Counted from the first letter of the stretch, positions 1 to 7,237 are shown. The stretch: 8,383 nucleotides of DNA from Alphaproteobacteria bacterium UBA3650 (GCA_002373815.1 DFKH01000053.1:1-8383), one strand, 5' to 3'. Translations and numbers: made by a program. Notes: a model not told the origin generated them from the sequence alone.

Positions 1-629
1 AGTTTCATACAAGGAACATCAGTAATTCCATCACCAATATAAATCATATTTTCAAAGGGCATCGCACGTTTTGATCTTGGAATATATTGATTGATTGTTT
101 TATTGTCACGTAAATCTTCACAGCCCTTGTTTATGCGAAAAATAAACTGTGTTTTACTGGTGTAATTCAATACCATAGCGGGCCAATACGCTTCTCCTTT
201 TAAATTATACATAAATGTGGATGCAAAAATAGCTTCAAATTCCTTTGCAATCACCATTCCCTCCACCATTTCTTTAAGCCCAGAGGAAATAATATAATGT
301 TTCAACAAAATACCTTTTGAACGTGCATAGGCATTGATTCTTTTAAACCAATGTGTAACCCCAGCATAAAGCTCTATATCAGAACCAAATTTTTGAAAAG
401 CTGCTCTTGTTGGTCTGATTTTCTTTTCCTTTAATTTTGCCAACATTAAATGCATGTAAGCTGCAATTTGATCTGCTTCAGTTGCATATGCCAAATCGTT
501 AGACTCTTTCCAAAAAGATTCTGCAGATTTTGCTTTTAAGGCTTTCATAAAACCATATTCTTGCATATTGCCTGGTGACAATGTGCCATCAAAATCATAG
601 CAGATAGCCATAGGAATCATTTGTTTCAT
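1..629 (-). CDS. HAD-superfamily hydrolase (phosphoserine-phosphatase-like), 3' end cut by window edge
   Basis: The visible part is 209 codons with no stop. All the catalytic motifs of a haloacid-dehalogenase-fold phosphatase are present. Motif I is DFDGT at residues 12-16, with nucleophile D12 and acid/base D14. Motif II is IISSG at 113-117. The motif III lysine is probably K159 in TSKT. Motif IV is GDGITD at 199-204, with Mg-binding D200 and D204. The roughly 90-residue helical cap between motifs I and II resembles C1-cap (SerB-like) members; the substrate cannot be told. I chose the ATG at 629 because GGAG lies 7 nt upstream; ATGs at 620 and 611 lack this. It is the third gene of the aas-tetR-HAD unit: the tetR stop (TAG) is only 8 nt upstream and forms part of this gene's Shine-Dalgarno (TAGGAG), so the two are probably coupled. 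A role in phospholipid or lipid-phosphate metabolism is only suggested by the neighbours. Confidence 0.85.
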   Translation of the reverse strand, partial: MKQMIPMAICYDFDGTLSPGNMQEYGFMKALKAKSAESFWKESNDLAYATEADQIAAYMHLMLAKLKEKKIRPTRAAFQKFGSDIELYAGVTHWFKRINAYARSKGILLKHYIISSGLKEMVEGMVIAKEFEAIFASTFMYNLKGEAYWPAMVLNYTSKTQFIFRINKGCEDLRDNKTINQYIPRSKRAMPFENMIYIGDGITDVPCMK

Positions 630-637
630 TGAATCTC

Positions 638-1258
638 CTATTTTCTGAATAAGCCTTTACAAATAACGTGCATCAATTCATCCTCCGCATCTGGTGAATA
701 TTCTTTCCATTGCATCGCATCCATAATAATTTTTTTGCGTGTGACAAGAGAAAAGATGAATGAAAACAACATCACAACTTGTAAAACGGCCTCTTTTTGT
801 GTCATTTCGTTATGATTAGCGCGAATCAATAAATCTACAAACATGCGACGATAACTCGCATTGATTTCTTCAAAGAAATGCTTTACATCACGTGAGGGTT
901 CAACATACTCCTGCACAAAAATCATACACATGGCAGTTGTTTCACGATCAGAGCAAAACAAATCAACAAATACGCGAATCAATTTTGTTAACAATTCTTC
1001 ACATACCTTTGGATTCGCTCTCTCATCTAACTGTTGATACTCGATCAACAAATCTTTAAAAGCTTCCTCAATTCGCTTTGAAATTCGAGTTAAGATTTCA
1101 ACATAAAGCCCTTTTTTATGTCCAAAATAATAACTGATTGCGGCCACATTTGCCTTTGCTTTTGATAAAATATCCCTTGTCGCTGTCTGGTCGTAACCAT
1201 GCTCGGCAAACTCAAACAAGGCTGTTTTCACAATCTTTTCTTTTGTATCAGATTTCAT
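638..1258 (-). CDS. TetR-family transcriptional regulator, CecR-like
   Basis: A 206-residue protein of typical TetR length. The N-terminal three-helix DNA-binding domain is at about residues 4-52. Its recognition-helix region, AAISYYFGHKKGLY (39-52), is a classic TetR signature (YYF then K-x-GLY). The part before it, with N37 followed by AAI, resembles CecR/YbiH-type regulators (DUF1956), as does the FVQEYVEPS stretch in the ligand-binding half. The frame is open upstream to a TTG at 1306. I prefer the ATG at 1258 because a purine-rich AAGGGTGGGG lies just upstream and because the TetR fold then begins at residue 4, as usual. It sits between the Aas-type gene (61-bp gap) and the HAD gene (8-bp gap). 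It probably represses its own unit; the ligand may be a fatty acid, acyl thioester or membrane-active compound, which is inference from context only. Confidence 0.9.
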   Translation of the reverse strand: MKSDTKEKIVKTALFEFAEHGYDQTATRDILSKAKANVAAISYYFGHKKGLYVEILTRISKRIEEAFKDLLIEYQQLDERANPKVCEELLTKLIRVFVDLFCSDRETTAMCMIFVQEYVEPSRDVKHFFEEINASYRRMFVDLLIRANHNEMTQKEAVLQVVMLFSFIFSLVTRKKIIMDAMQWKEYSPDAEDELMHVICKGLFRK

Positions 1259-1278
1259 ATGCCCCACCCTTGTGGATA

Positions 1279-1306
1279 ATTTTACGCATTTTTTGTAAAA
1301 TGGCAA
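1279..1306 (-). promoter_or_regulatory. Candidate internal promoter of the TetR gene with overlapping inverted repeat
   Basis: On the minus strand, TTGCCA (1301-1306) and TAAAAT (1279-1284) are separated by 16 bp; each box matches the sigma-70 consensus at 5 of 6 positions. The predicted start lies near 1272, giving a very short leader that contains the ribosome binding site. A 7-bp inverted repeat (ATTTTAC at 1279-1285, GTAAAAT at 1295-1301, 9-nt spacer) covers the -10 box and spacer. It could be an autoregulatory operator. Position in the 61-bp intergenic gap supports a function, but AT-rich DNA produces such matches by chance. Confidence 0.5.
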
Positions 1307-1319
1307 GTCTTATTTTAAG

Positions 1320-3479
1320 CTAAACCTTTTCTTTTAAAACCCATTTTTTCAACGTAATATTATCGGCTTTACCAGTAGCAAATAAGGGCAATTCATCTTT
1401 ATACATAAATTCTACAGGAATATAAAGTTCACTTAAACCCTTTGAACGCACTTTTTCTGCAAACTTAGCACGTGTGGCGTCTTTATTATTTGTGACCATG
1501 ATAATTTGCTCTCCTTTTTTATCTGAAGGGATAGCAATTGCACCACAGCGGAATTCGTCTGTTCCCCAAATTTCCACAGCAATATTTTCTACTGCAGTTA
1601 AGGAAATCATTTCCCCTGCAATTTTGGCAAAACGCTTGACGCGATCAACGATTTTTACGAACCCTAAATCGTCCACGACAACGACATCTCCCGTGTGATA
1701 CCATCCGTCTTTGACAGGCACTAACACACCGGGATTGTCGGCATATAAATATCCTTTCATGATATTCGGACCACGCACAACGAATTCACCGCCTTCTTTA
1801 ATACCTTCCACTGGTTCTAATCTATAATCAATGGCAGGTGGTAATTTACCCAATGTACCAAACTTATTGAATAATGTATTATTACCACAAAGAACCGGCG
1901 AACATTCGGTTGTGCCGTACGCTTCCATCAACCGAACCCCCAAACGTTCCGACACCAATTCACGTGTTTCTTGCTTAACAGCTTCAGCACCCGCATAGCA
2001 CAAACGCACATTTCTGAAATCGTGTGGATGTGAAATATTTGCATAAACTTTATAAAAAGTGTCTGTAGCCGCCATGACTGTTACCTTTAATTCATACAAC
2101 AACTCTGTAATTGTACGATACAATAATGGAGAGGGGAACAAAAACAATCTAGCCCCAGAAAATATTCCAAAGAATGTACCCACGCAAAGTCCAAACGAAT
2201 GGAACATTGGCAATGAGTTAAATAATAAATCACGTGCATTCAACTGTTCAAAACAACGTGTTTGATTCACATTCGCGATAATATTACTATGTGACAGCAC
2301 AACCCCCTTTGGCGTTCCTTCAGATCCAGAAGTGAATAAAATAACTGCAGGATCAGAACTTTTTTGTTCTACAGGAATTTTTTTGATTTTATAATACCAC
2401 AGCCCACGCAATTTTTCGCTCAGTTTAATTGTTTTGGCTAAATCTTCTAGGTATGTAATCTTGATATGTTCTGTTTTTAATGCTTCGATAACATCCTCTA
2501 ATTTTGCTTTCATAATAAAAGCTTTTGAAGTAATCACTCGCTTGACACAGGCTGTTTTACACATGGTCAAAACAACGGGAGCACCCAATGAAAAGTTCAC
2601 CATAACTGGCACTCTAGCATAAGCAGAAAGGCCGAAAAACGAGACAACTGTTGCCACCGCATTTGGCAAAATTACACCCACATTTTCACCTTTTTCAGTT
2701 ATTTGAGCAAACTTTTGTCCAAGGACATAACTTTTCAATAAAACATCTTTATATGTTTGAGGTTGACGATTGATATCTTCCAAAAACTCACGCCGCTTAA
2801 ACCATCCTTCTTTACCATAGATACGCGTTATACGCACAAAGTTTTTGAACAATGTGATATTGCTTTTAAAATTCATTTGAAATCTCATTTTATTCAGCAA
2901 GTGATAAGTTACATCTCGCAAATAGTCACGATTTTTCTTCAATTCGTCATTGATTTCAATAAACTTCGGTGCGCCCACTTTGATTTTAATTTTTGGAAAA
3001 GGCCGATGGGGTAAATTATCTCCTGTTTCCGAAAAACGACTATATTCTGCGCCACTGATCCAAATCGGGATAAATGGAGCGCCTGTTCTATCAGCGACGA
3101 CCGCAGGAGCTTCATAAATTTTCATCATATCCCCATTATCAGTCATACACCCTTCTGGGAACATCAAACAATACCGATCTTTATTGATAATTTCAATCAC
3201 ATCCTTTGTATCGGCCACATTGATATAACTGAACTCACGTTTGTCTGCATAATGCATAAAGAATCGAATCCATTTATTTCGATACAATTTCGCATGCAAT
3301 AAAAACACAGGATTATTTGGTAAAAAAGCGAATAAAATCACTGGATCCAACCATGATACATGGTTTGAAATGTAAATACCCTTTGAAGGCCACTCTCCTT
3401 CTTCTTTTACTTGAAATGACACACGCACTTTCATCACACGAAAAGCGCAACGCAACAAAAATCGAACTATATTTTTCAT
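1320..3479 (-). CDS. aas: Bifunctional 2-acylglycerophosphoethanolamine acyltransferase / acyl-ACP synthetase
   Basis: At 719 residues it has the same length as E. coli Aas. The N-terminal part is a PlsC-type acyltransferase: NHVSWLD (39-45) gives the H-x4-D catalytic pair H40/D45, and FPEG is at 107-110. From about residue 240 it is an adenylate-forming enzyme: phosphate loop FTSGSEGTPKG (382-392), EAYGTTE (519-525), HTGD (595-598) and C-terminal GK with the likely catalytic K704. Known enzymes of this type activate fatty acids with ATP onto acyl carrier protein and transfer them to lysophospholipids at the inner membrane. The open frame extends to a TTG at 3497, but the ATG at 3479 has GGAGGAG six bases upstream and is chosen. 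It is the first gene of a unit with a TetR regulator and a HAD hydrolase. No LplT lysophospholipid transporter is fused or adjacent within the window. An acyl-CoA ligase substrate preference cannot be excluded. Confidence 0.92.
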   Translation of the reverse strand: MKNIVRFLLRCAFRVMKVRVSFQVKEEGEWPSKGIYISNHVSWLDPVILFAFLPNNPVFLLHAKLYRNKWIRFFMHYADKREFSYINVADTKDVIEIINKDRYCLMFPEGCMTDNGDMMKIYEAPAVVADRTGAPFIPIWISGAEYSRFSETGDNLPHRPFPKIKIKVGAPKFIEINDELKKNRDYLRDVTYHLLNKMRFQMNFKSNITLFKNFVRITRIYGKEGWFKRREFLEDINRQPQTYKDVLLKSYVLGQKFAQITEKGENVGVILPNAVATVVSFFGLSAYARVPVMVNFSLGAPVVLTMCKTACVKRVITSKAFIMKAKLEDVIEALKTEHIKITYLEDLAKTIKLSEKLRGLWYYKIKKIPVEQKSSDPAVILFTSGSEGTPKGVVLSHSNIIANVNQTRCFEQLNARDLLFNSLPMFHSFGLCVGTFFGIFSGARLFLFPSPLLYRTITELLYELKVTVMAATDTFYKVYANISHPHDFRNVRLCYAGAEAVKQETRELVSERLGVRLMEAYGTTECSPVLCGNNTLFNKFGTLGKLPPAIDYRLEPVEGIKEGGEFVVRGPNIMKGYLYADNPGVLVPVKDGWYHTGDVVVVDDLGFVKIVDRVKRFAKIAGEMISLTAVENIAVEIWGTDEFRCGAIAIPSDKKGEQIIMVTNNKDATRAKFAEKVRSKGLSELYIPVEFMYKDELPLFATGKADNITLKKWVLKEKV

Positions 3480-3510
3480 TTTTTTCTCCTCCAACAATCT
3501 GATAATATGG

Positions 3511-3538
3511 ATTATAACACTTTGTCACAAAAATGCAA
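3511..3538 (-). promoter_or_regulatory. Strong promoter of the aas-tetR-HAD unit
   Basis: On the minus strand, TTGCAT (3533-3538) is followed after 16 bp by a perfect TATAAT (3511-3516). The -10 box is preceded by TGT, giving an extended -10. The predicted start is near 3504, about 25 nt before the aas ATG. This is the best sigma-70-like promoter in the window, and it is divergent from that of lepB. Confidence 0.75.
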
Positions 3539-3542
3539 TAAA

Positions 3543-3562
3543 AATGTAATAAAAATTACATT
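3543..3562. promoter_or_regulatory. Perfect 20-bp palindrome, candidate TetR-type operator
   Basis: AATGTAAT (3543-3550) and ATTACATT (3555-3562) form a perfect inverted repeat around AAAA. It lies 4 bp upstream of the aas -35 box, in the aas/lepB divergent region. Size and symmetry suit a dimeric regulator such as the TetR protein encoded two positions downstream in the same unit. It lacks the downstream T-run and strong stem of a terminator. Operator function and the identity of the regulator are inference. Confidence 0.5.
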
Positions 3563-3635
3563 ATATTTTATAACTATATGATTTATATATCTAATTTAAT
3601 TTCATTTTTTTATCTTTTCCTTGAAAGTTATTCTA

Positions 3636-3664
3636 TGGACATTTTGGGTGATTTATGTTACACT
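3636..3664 (+). promoter_or_regulatory. Promoter of the lepB-rnc-era-recO-queH operon
   Basis: TGGACA (3636-3641, 5 of 6 matches to TTGACA) is followed after 17 bp by TACACT (3659-3664). TGT directly before the -10 box makes it an extended -10 promoter. Predicted start is about 3671, leaving a leader of about 20 nt that carries GAAAGGA (3676-3682) as the lepB ribosome binding site. The stretch from 3563 to 3635 is very AT-rich and shows no gene. Confidence 0.65.
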
Positions 3665-3689
3665 ACCCTTAAATTGAAAGGATAACATT

Positions 3690-4463
3690 ATGGAAAATCA
3701 AACAAATCAAATTCAAGATTTAAGCGCTCAACCTGTTCAACCTAAGAAACAAAAGCAAAAAAACGAATGGCTGGAATTGGTTTGGCTTGCTTTACTGGCC
3801 TTATGTATTCGCTCTTGTGCCTTTGAGCCATATAACATTCCATCAAGTTCTATGGTTCCAACGTTATTGGTCGGAGATTATTTATTTATCAGCAAATATG
3901 ATTATGGCTATTCCAAGCATTCTTTTCCGTTTTCAATTCCTTTGATTCCTAAGGGACGCATTTTTAATAATCCCCCCCAACGCGGTGATGTCGTTGTTTT
4001 TAAGTGGCCTAAAGATCGAAAAACAGATTATATCAAGCGTGTTATCGGCCTACCCGGCGATACCATTCAAATGGTCAAAGGACGTTTGTTTATCAATGGG
4101 GTTATTGTTGGCAGGGAGGAATTGGGACAGGCAGATTGGCTTACTGAATCTGGTATGCAACACTACACACGATATGAAGAAACTCTTCCCAATGGGGTCA
4201 AACATGATATTTATGAATTAAATGACCATATGATTTTAGACAATACTGAACCTGTTGTCATACCTGAGGGACATTATTTTATGATGGGTGATAATCGTGA
4301 TAATTCTCAAGATAGCCGTTATTTCGGTCTTGTGCCTGAAGAATTGTTGGAAGGAAAGGCCCGTTTGATTTTCTATTCCACCAATGGAAATGGTTGGTTT
4401 TTCCAATTTTGGCGTTGGACAGATTTCTTGCGTTTGGAACGTATTTTTACGGAGATTCATTAA
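3690..4463 (+). CDS. lepB: Signal peptidase I
   Basis: A 257-residue type I signal peptidase, which removes signal peptides from exported proteins at the outer face of the inner membrane. A basic, Gln/Lys-rich N-terminus (to about 26) is followed by one membrane segment (about 29-45). Box B, IPSSSMVPT (50-58), contains the nucleophile S54. Box D, YIKRVIGLPGD (114-124), contains the general base K116. Box E is GDNRDNSQDSR (200-210). All conserved catalytic boxes are intact. The ATG has GAAAGGA 7 nt upstream. It is the first gene of the operon; its stop codon TAA shares its last base with the rnc ATG. In many Alphaproteobacteria acpS or pdxJ precedes lepB; here the upstream neighbour is the divergent aas unit. 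Confidence 0.97.
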   Translation: MENQTNQIQDLSAQPVQPKKQKQKNEWLELVWLALLALCIRSCAFEPYNIPSSSMVPTLLVGDYLFISKYDYGYSKHSFPFSIPLIPKGRIFNNPPQRGDVVVFKWPKDRKTDYIKRVIGLPGDTIQMVKGRLFINGVIVGREELGQADWLTESGMQHYTRYEETLPNGVKHDIYELNDHMILDNTEPVVIPEGHYFMMGDNRDNSQDSRYFGLVPEELLEGKARLIFYSTNGNGWFFQFWRWTDFLRLERIFTEIH

Positions 4464-5083
4464 TGCGAACTTTATTTAAAGATCCCGCTTTATTTGATCA
4501 AGCAATTCAACTTGCCCATGGAGCAAAGGCAGCAACCTATGAGCGCTTAGAATTTTTGGGTGATCGTGTTTTGGGTTTAATAGTGGCTGAGTTATTATAT
4601 ACCTCCTATCCTCAAGAAAAAGAAGGCGCAATGGCTAAACGTTTTGTGGCATTAACTTGTGAAAAAACATTGGCAGAAGTCGCTCATCTTTGGGGGCTAA
4701 ATAAACTTGTCAAAACAACGGATAAAGAGTTACGTGAAAATGATTCTGTTTTATCGGATGTGTGTGAAGCAGTGCTTGGCGCCTTGTATCTTGATCAAGG
4801 GTTAGAGCCTGTCAAAAATTTGATGTTTCCCGTTTGGAAACCATTGATGGAATCAAACATTCAAGCCCCACAAGACCCCAAATCTGCCTGTCAAGAATGG
4901 GCTCAACGCAAATTTAAATGTTTGCCAAGTTATAAGGTAGTGGAACAAATGGGGACAGAACACGAGCCTGTTTTTAAGGTTCAAATTCAGGTTGCCAAAC
5001 TGGTTGCTTTTGGCGTTGGGCATAACAAAAAAGAAGCAGAAAAAGAAGCTGCTCAAAATCTTTTGGAGCAATATCATGGCTGA
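4463..5083 (+). CDS. rnc: Ribonuclease III
   Basis: A double-stranded-RNA endonuclease that processes rRNA precursors and structured mRNAs. The 206-residue protein has an N-terminal RNase III domain with signature ERLEFLGDRVLGL (27-39). The acidic residues equivalent to E. coli E41, D45, D114 and E117 are E30, D34, D99 and E102. A C-terminal dsRNA-binding domain spans about 139-204, with GVGHNKKEAEKEAA at its end. It is shorter than the E. coli enzyme (226), mainly at the N-terminus, where about 11 residues are missing. The usual Asn before ERLEFLGD is Tyr26. The frame is open to 4394, but ATG 4463 is chosen: it overlaps the lepB stop (TAATG), has GGAG at 4451-4454, and the alternative would extend far into lepB. 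The last 8 bp overlap era. Confidence 0.95.
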   Translation: MRTLFKDPALFDQAIQLAHGAKAATYERLEFLGDRVLGLIVAELLYTSYPQEKEGAMAKRFVALTCEKTLAEVAHLWGLNKLVKTTDKELRENDSVLSDVCEAVLGALYLDQGLEPVKNLMFPVWKPLMESNIQAPQDPKSACQEWAQRKFKCLPSYKVVEQMGTEHEPVFKVQIQVAKLVAFGVGHNKKEAEKEAAQNLLEQYHG

Positions 5084-5969
5084 GCAAAAATGTTCTTTTG
5101 TTGCAATATTGGGGGCACCAAATGCTGGTAAATCGACTTTTTTAAATTATGTCATTGGCAGCAAAATTTCCATTGTCTCTCCCAAAGTGCAAACAACACG
5201 TGGTAAAGTACGGGGTATTTATATCAAAGATGATACTCAATTGATTTTAGTGGATACTGCTGGTATCTTTAAACCTTCGCGACGGCTGGATCGTGCTATG
5301 GTGGCTGGTGCATGGGCTGAATCAGATGATGCCGATATGCGACTTGTTTTGATTGATGCCCAAAAAGGCCTTGACAACAACACCGATCTCATTATTCAAA
5401 ATTTAATAAAGGCCAAAAAGAAAGCTGTTCTTGCCATCAATAAAATTGATCAAGTCACTTCAACAAAATTGGCAGTGTTAGCTGATGTCATTGGCAAAAT
5501 GGAGTTATGGAGTGCCATTTTTTATTTCTCCGCCAAAACGGGTAAGGGTGTTCCAGAACTTATGGATTATTTATGCTCGAAAGCATCAAAATCGCCTTGG
5601 ATGTTTTATCCAGACGAGATGACAGATATGCCCGATCGTTTGTTTGCTGCCGAAGTGACTCGTGAAAAGTTGTTCATGAATTTACAAAATGAACTACCCT
5701 ATCATTTAACGGTGGAAACAACCTCATTCAAAGAAACAGAAAAATCTATTCGCATTGAACAAAATATTATTGTGGAACGCACCGCGCACCGCATGATTAT
5801 CTTGGGACATGGTGGGCAAATGATTAAAAAAATTGGGCAACAATCTCGTTTAGAACTCACCAAACAACTTGGCAAAAAAGTAAGTCTTTTCTTATTTGTT
5901 AAGGTTCGTGAAAATTGGATGGAGGATCCTCATCAATACAAAACATGGGGGTTGGATTTTGATGCCTGA
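5076..5969 (+). CDS. era: GTPase Era, 30S ribosome assembly
   Basis: A 297-residue Era (E. coli 301). The GTPase domain shows G1 GAPNAGKST (13-21), a G2 region around QTTRGKVRGI (39-48), G3 DTAG (60-63), G4 NKID (122-125) and G5 SAK (152-154). The C-terminal KH domain carries the RNA-binding GxxG loop GHGG (244-247). Era binds the 3' end of 16S rRNA during small-subunit maturation, a pathway in which the upstream-encoded RNase III also acts. The open frame extends to 4992, deep inside rnc. The ATG at 5076 is chosen because GGAG (5065-5068) lies 7 nt upstream and the family begins just before the first beta strand. The start overlaps the rnc stop by 8 bp (ATGGCTGA). Confidence 0.96.
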   Translation: MAEQKCSFVAILGAPNAGKSTFLNYVIGSKISIVSPKVQTTRGKVRGIYIKDDTQLILVDTAGIFKPSRRLDRAMVAGAWAESDDADMRLVLIDAQKGLDNNTDLIIQNLIKAKKKAVLAINKIDQVTSTKLAVLADVIGKMELWSAIFYFSAKTGKGVPELMDYLCSKASKSPWMFYPDEMTDMPDRLFAAEVTREKLFMNLQNELPYHLTVETTSFKETEKSIRIEQNIIVERTAHRMIILGHGGQMIKKIGQQSRLELTKQLGKKVSLFLFVKVRENWMEDPHQYKTWGLDFDA

Positions 5970-6660
5970 ATTTATCAGCAAGGATGCTCTTGTTTTAAAT
6001 GCAAAGCCGTTGGGAGAAGCGGCTTTTATTATCAGTATTTTTACATCTGAGCATGGGCGACATATGGGCGTTTTAAAAAAGAAGCATCCCCCCGAAATTG
6101 GCACACTTTGTCAAGCCACGTGGAAAGCTCGACTAGCCGATCAATTAGGTACTTTTTACTTAGAAGAAACGAAATCCTATGCCCCCTTATTATTGGATGA
6201 TATGCCACGTCTAAACGTACTTTCTAATTTATGTGCAATGTTAGACAAAGCCCTTCCCGAGCGCCAATCTTATTCTGAATTACACAGTCAAACTTTGGAT
6301 TTTTTGACCATGCTTAGCCAAGAAGATTTTTATGAAAACTACGTACGTTTTGAGTTGATGTTGCTATCATCTTTGGGTTTTGCCTTAGATATGACGGAAT
6401 GTGCAGGTGGTGGTGATAAAAATGATCTTGCCTATATTTCTCCTAAAACAGGACGTGCGGTTAGTCGTGAAAAAGGGCACCCCTATCGTGATAAATTGTT
6501 AAAATTACCACGTTTTTTATGGCAAAATGTTACGGCAACCCCAGAAGATATCACAGATGGATTAGCATTGACTGGACATTTCTTGATGGCACATTTGGGG
6601 ACATTACCAACGGCTCGTACTCGCATTTTACAGGATCTTTTAAGGAGGAAAAATGGATAA
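5962..6660 (+). CDS. recO: DNA repair protein RecO
   Basis: RecO loads RecA on SSB-coated single-stranded DNA with RecR in the RecFOR pathway. The 232-residue protein has an N-terminal OB-fold (about 1-75, starting FISKDALVLNAKPLGEAAFI) and a helical C-terminal part. The latter includes FELMLLSSLGFALD (130-143), followed by C147 and DLAYISPKTGRAVS (155-168), the pattern of alphaproteobacterial RecO. Only one cysteine remains in the region where many RecO proteins bind zinc, so no zinc finger is evident. The ATG at 5962 overlaps the era stop by 8 bp (ATGCCTGA). Its Shine-Dalgarno is weak (GGGGGTTGG, 5947-5955), so it probably relies on coupling to era. An alternative start at 5896 would overlap era by 74 bp and is unlikely. 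Confidence 0.92.
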   Translation: MPEFISKDALVLNAKPLGEAAFIISIFTSEHGRHMGVLKKKHPPEIGTLCQATWKARLADQLGTFYLEETKSYAPLLLDDMPRLNVLSNLCAMLDKALPERQSYSELHSQTLDFLTMLSQEDFYENYVRFELMLLSSLGFALDMTECAGGGDKNDLAYISPKTGRAVSREKGHPYRDKLLKLPRFLWQNVTATPEDITDGLALTGHFLMAHLGTLPTARTRILQDLLRRKNG

Positions 6661-7183
6661 GTTATTACTTCTTTCATGTTGTGCCCCTTGCTCAATTGGC
6701 GTCATCACTCAACTTGCTGAAAAAGGACAAGATTTTGCTGTCATGTTCTTCAATCCCAATATTCAACCCGAATCTGAATACCACCATCGTTTGGAAGAAA
6801 ACAAGCGCATTTGTCACGAATTAAACGTACCTTTTATAGAAGGTGATTATGTACCTGAACTATGGCAAAAGGCAACCGCAGGTTTGGAGAGTGAACCGGA
6901 ACGAGGCAAACGGTGTGATGTTTGTTTTTATTTACGCTTAAAAGTTGGTGCAGAATATGCAAAAAAACATGGTTTTACGCGCATAAGCTCCGTTTTTGGT
7001 ATATCTCGATTCAAAAATTTTGAACAGGTCTGTCGTGCTGGTAAAAAAATTGAAGATGAAGTTGGTATTCCCTATGACGCAACAAATTGGCGCAAAAATG
7101 GCGGCTTAGAGTATGCTGAGCGCTTAGCTAAAGAAAAGAATTTATATCGTCAAAATTATTGTGGGTGCAAGCCGAAAAAATAA
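6653..7183 (+). CDS. queH: Epoxyqueuosine reductase QueH
   Basis: The 176-residue protein matches QueH (DUF208), the enzyme unrelated to QueG that reduces epoxyqueuosine to queuosine at the wobble position of GUN-anticodon tRNAs. The iron-sulfur cysteines are visible: CCAPC at 9-13 (C9, C10, C13) and RCDVC at 87-91 (C88, C91). NYCGC at 168-172 supplies the C-terminal C170/C172 pair. Other family blocks are FFNPNIQP (32-39), YHHRLEEN (43-50) and SSVFGISRFKN (112-122). The ATG has the strongest Shine-Dalgarno of the operon (TAAGGAGG, 6641-6648) and overlaps the recO stop by 8 bp (ATGGATAA). It is the last gene of the operon; no other queuosine gene is in the window and no convincing terminator follows. 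Confidence 0.94.
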   Translation: MDKLLLLSCCAPCSIGVITQLAEKGQDFAVMFFNPNIQPESEYHHRLEENKRICHELNVPFIEGDYVPELWQKATAGLESEPERGKRCDVCFYLRLKVGAEYAKKHGFTRISSVFGISRFKNFEQVCRAGKKIEDEVGIPYDATNWRKNGGLEYAERLAKEKNLYRQNYCGCKPKK

Positions 7184-7186
7184 TTC

Positions 7187-7215
7187 TTGCATTTTGAAAA
7201 AAAATATTTTAAACT
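7187..7215 (+). promoter_or_regulatory. Candidate promoter of the first prepilin-like gene
   Basis: TTGCAT (7187-7192) and TAAACT (7210-7215) are separated by 17 bp and begin 4 bp after the queH stop. The predicted start is near 7222, leaving a leader of about 16 nt that contains GGGAGG (7226-7231). The -35 box is the same as that of the aas promoter. This suggests the prepilin gene is transcribed apart from the queH operon, although read-through cannot be excluded. Confidence 0.5.
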
Positions 7216-7237
7216 GAGTATAAAAGGGAGGAAGAAC

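Noticed and set aside
2059..3014. Open frames of 62-85 codons on the plus strand inside the Aas-type gene.
   Set aside because: They lie opposite an intact gene with all catalytic motifs and have no recognisable protein features.
3487..3497. TTG start at 3497 for the Aas-type protein (725 residues).
   Set aside because: The extra residues are encoded by the GGAGGAG ribosome binding site itself; the ATG at 3479 gives the standard 719-residue length.
3561..3573. TTATA-TTT-TATAA palindrome beside the candidate operator.
   Set aside because: Only A and T with short arms in a very AT-rich stretch, so chance is a sufficient explanation.
7166..7196. Inverted repeat TGCAAG / CTTGCA around the queH stop, followed by four T, as a terminator of the lepB operon.
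   Set aside because: The stem has only 6 bp, the loop is 14 nt and the T-run is short. Its right arm is also the -35 region of the next gene, so the match may only reflect that box.
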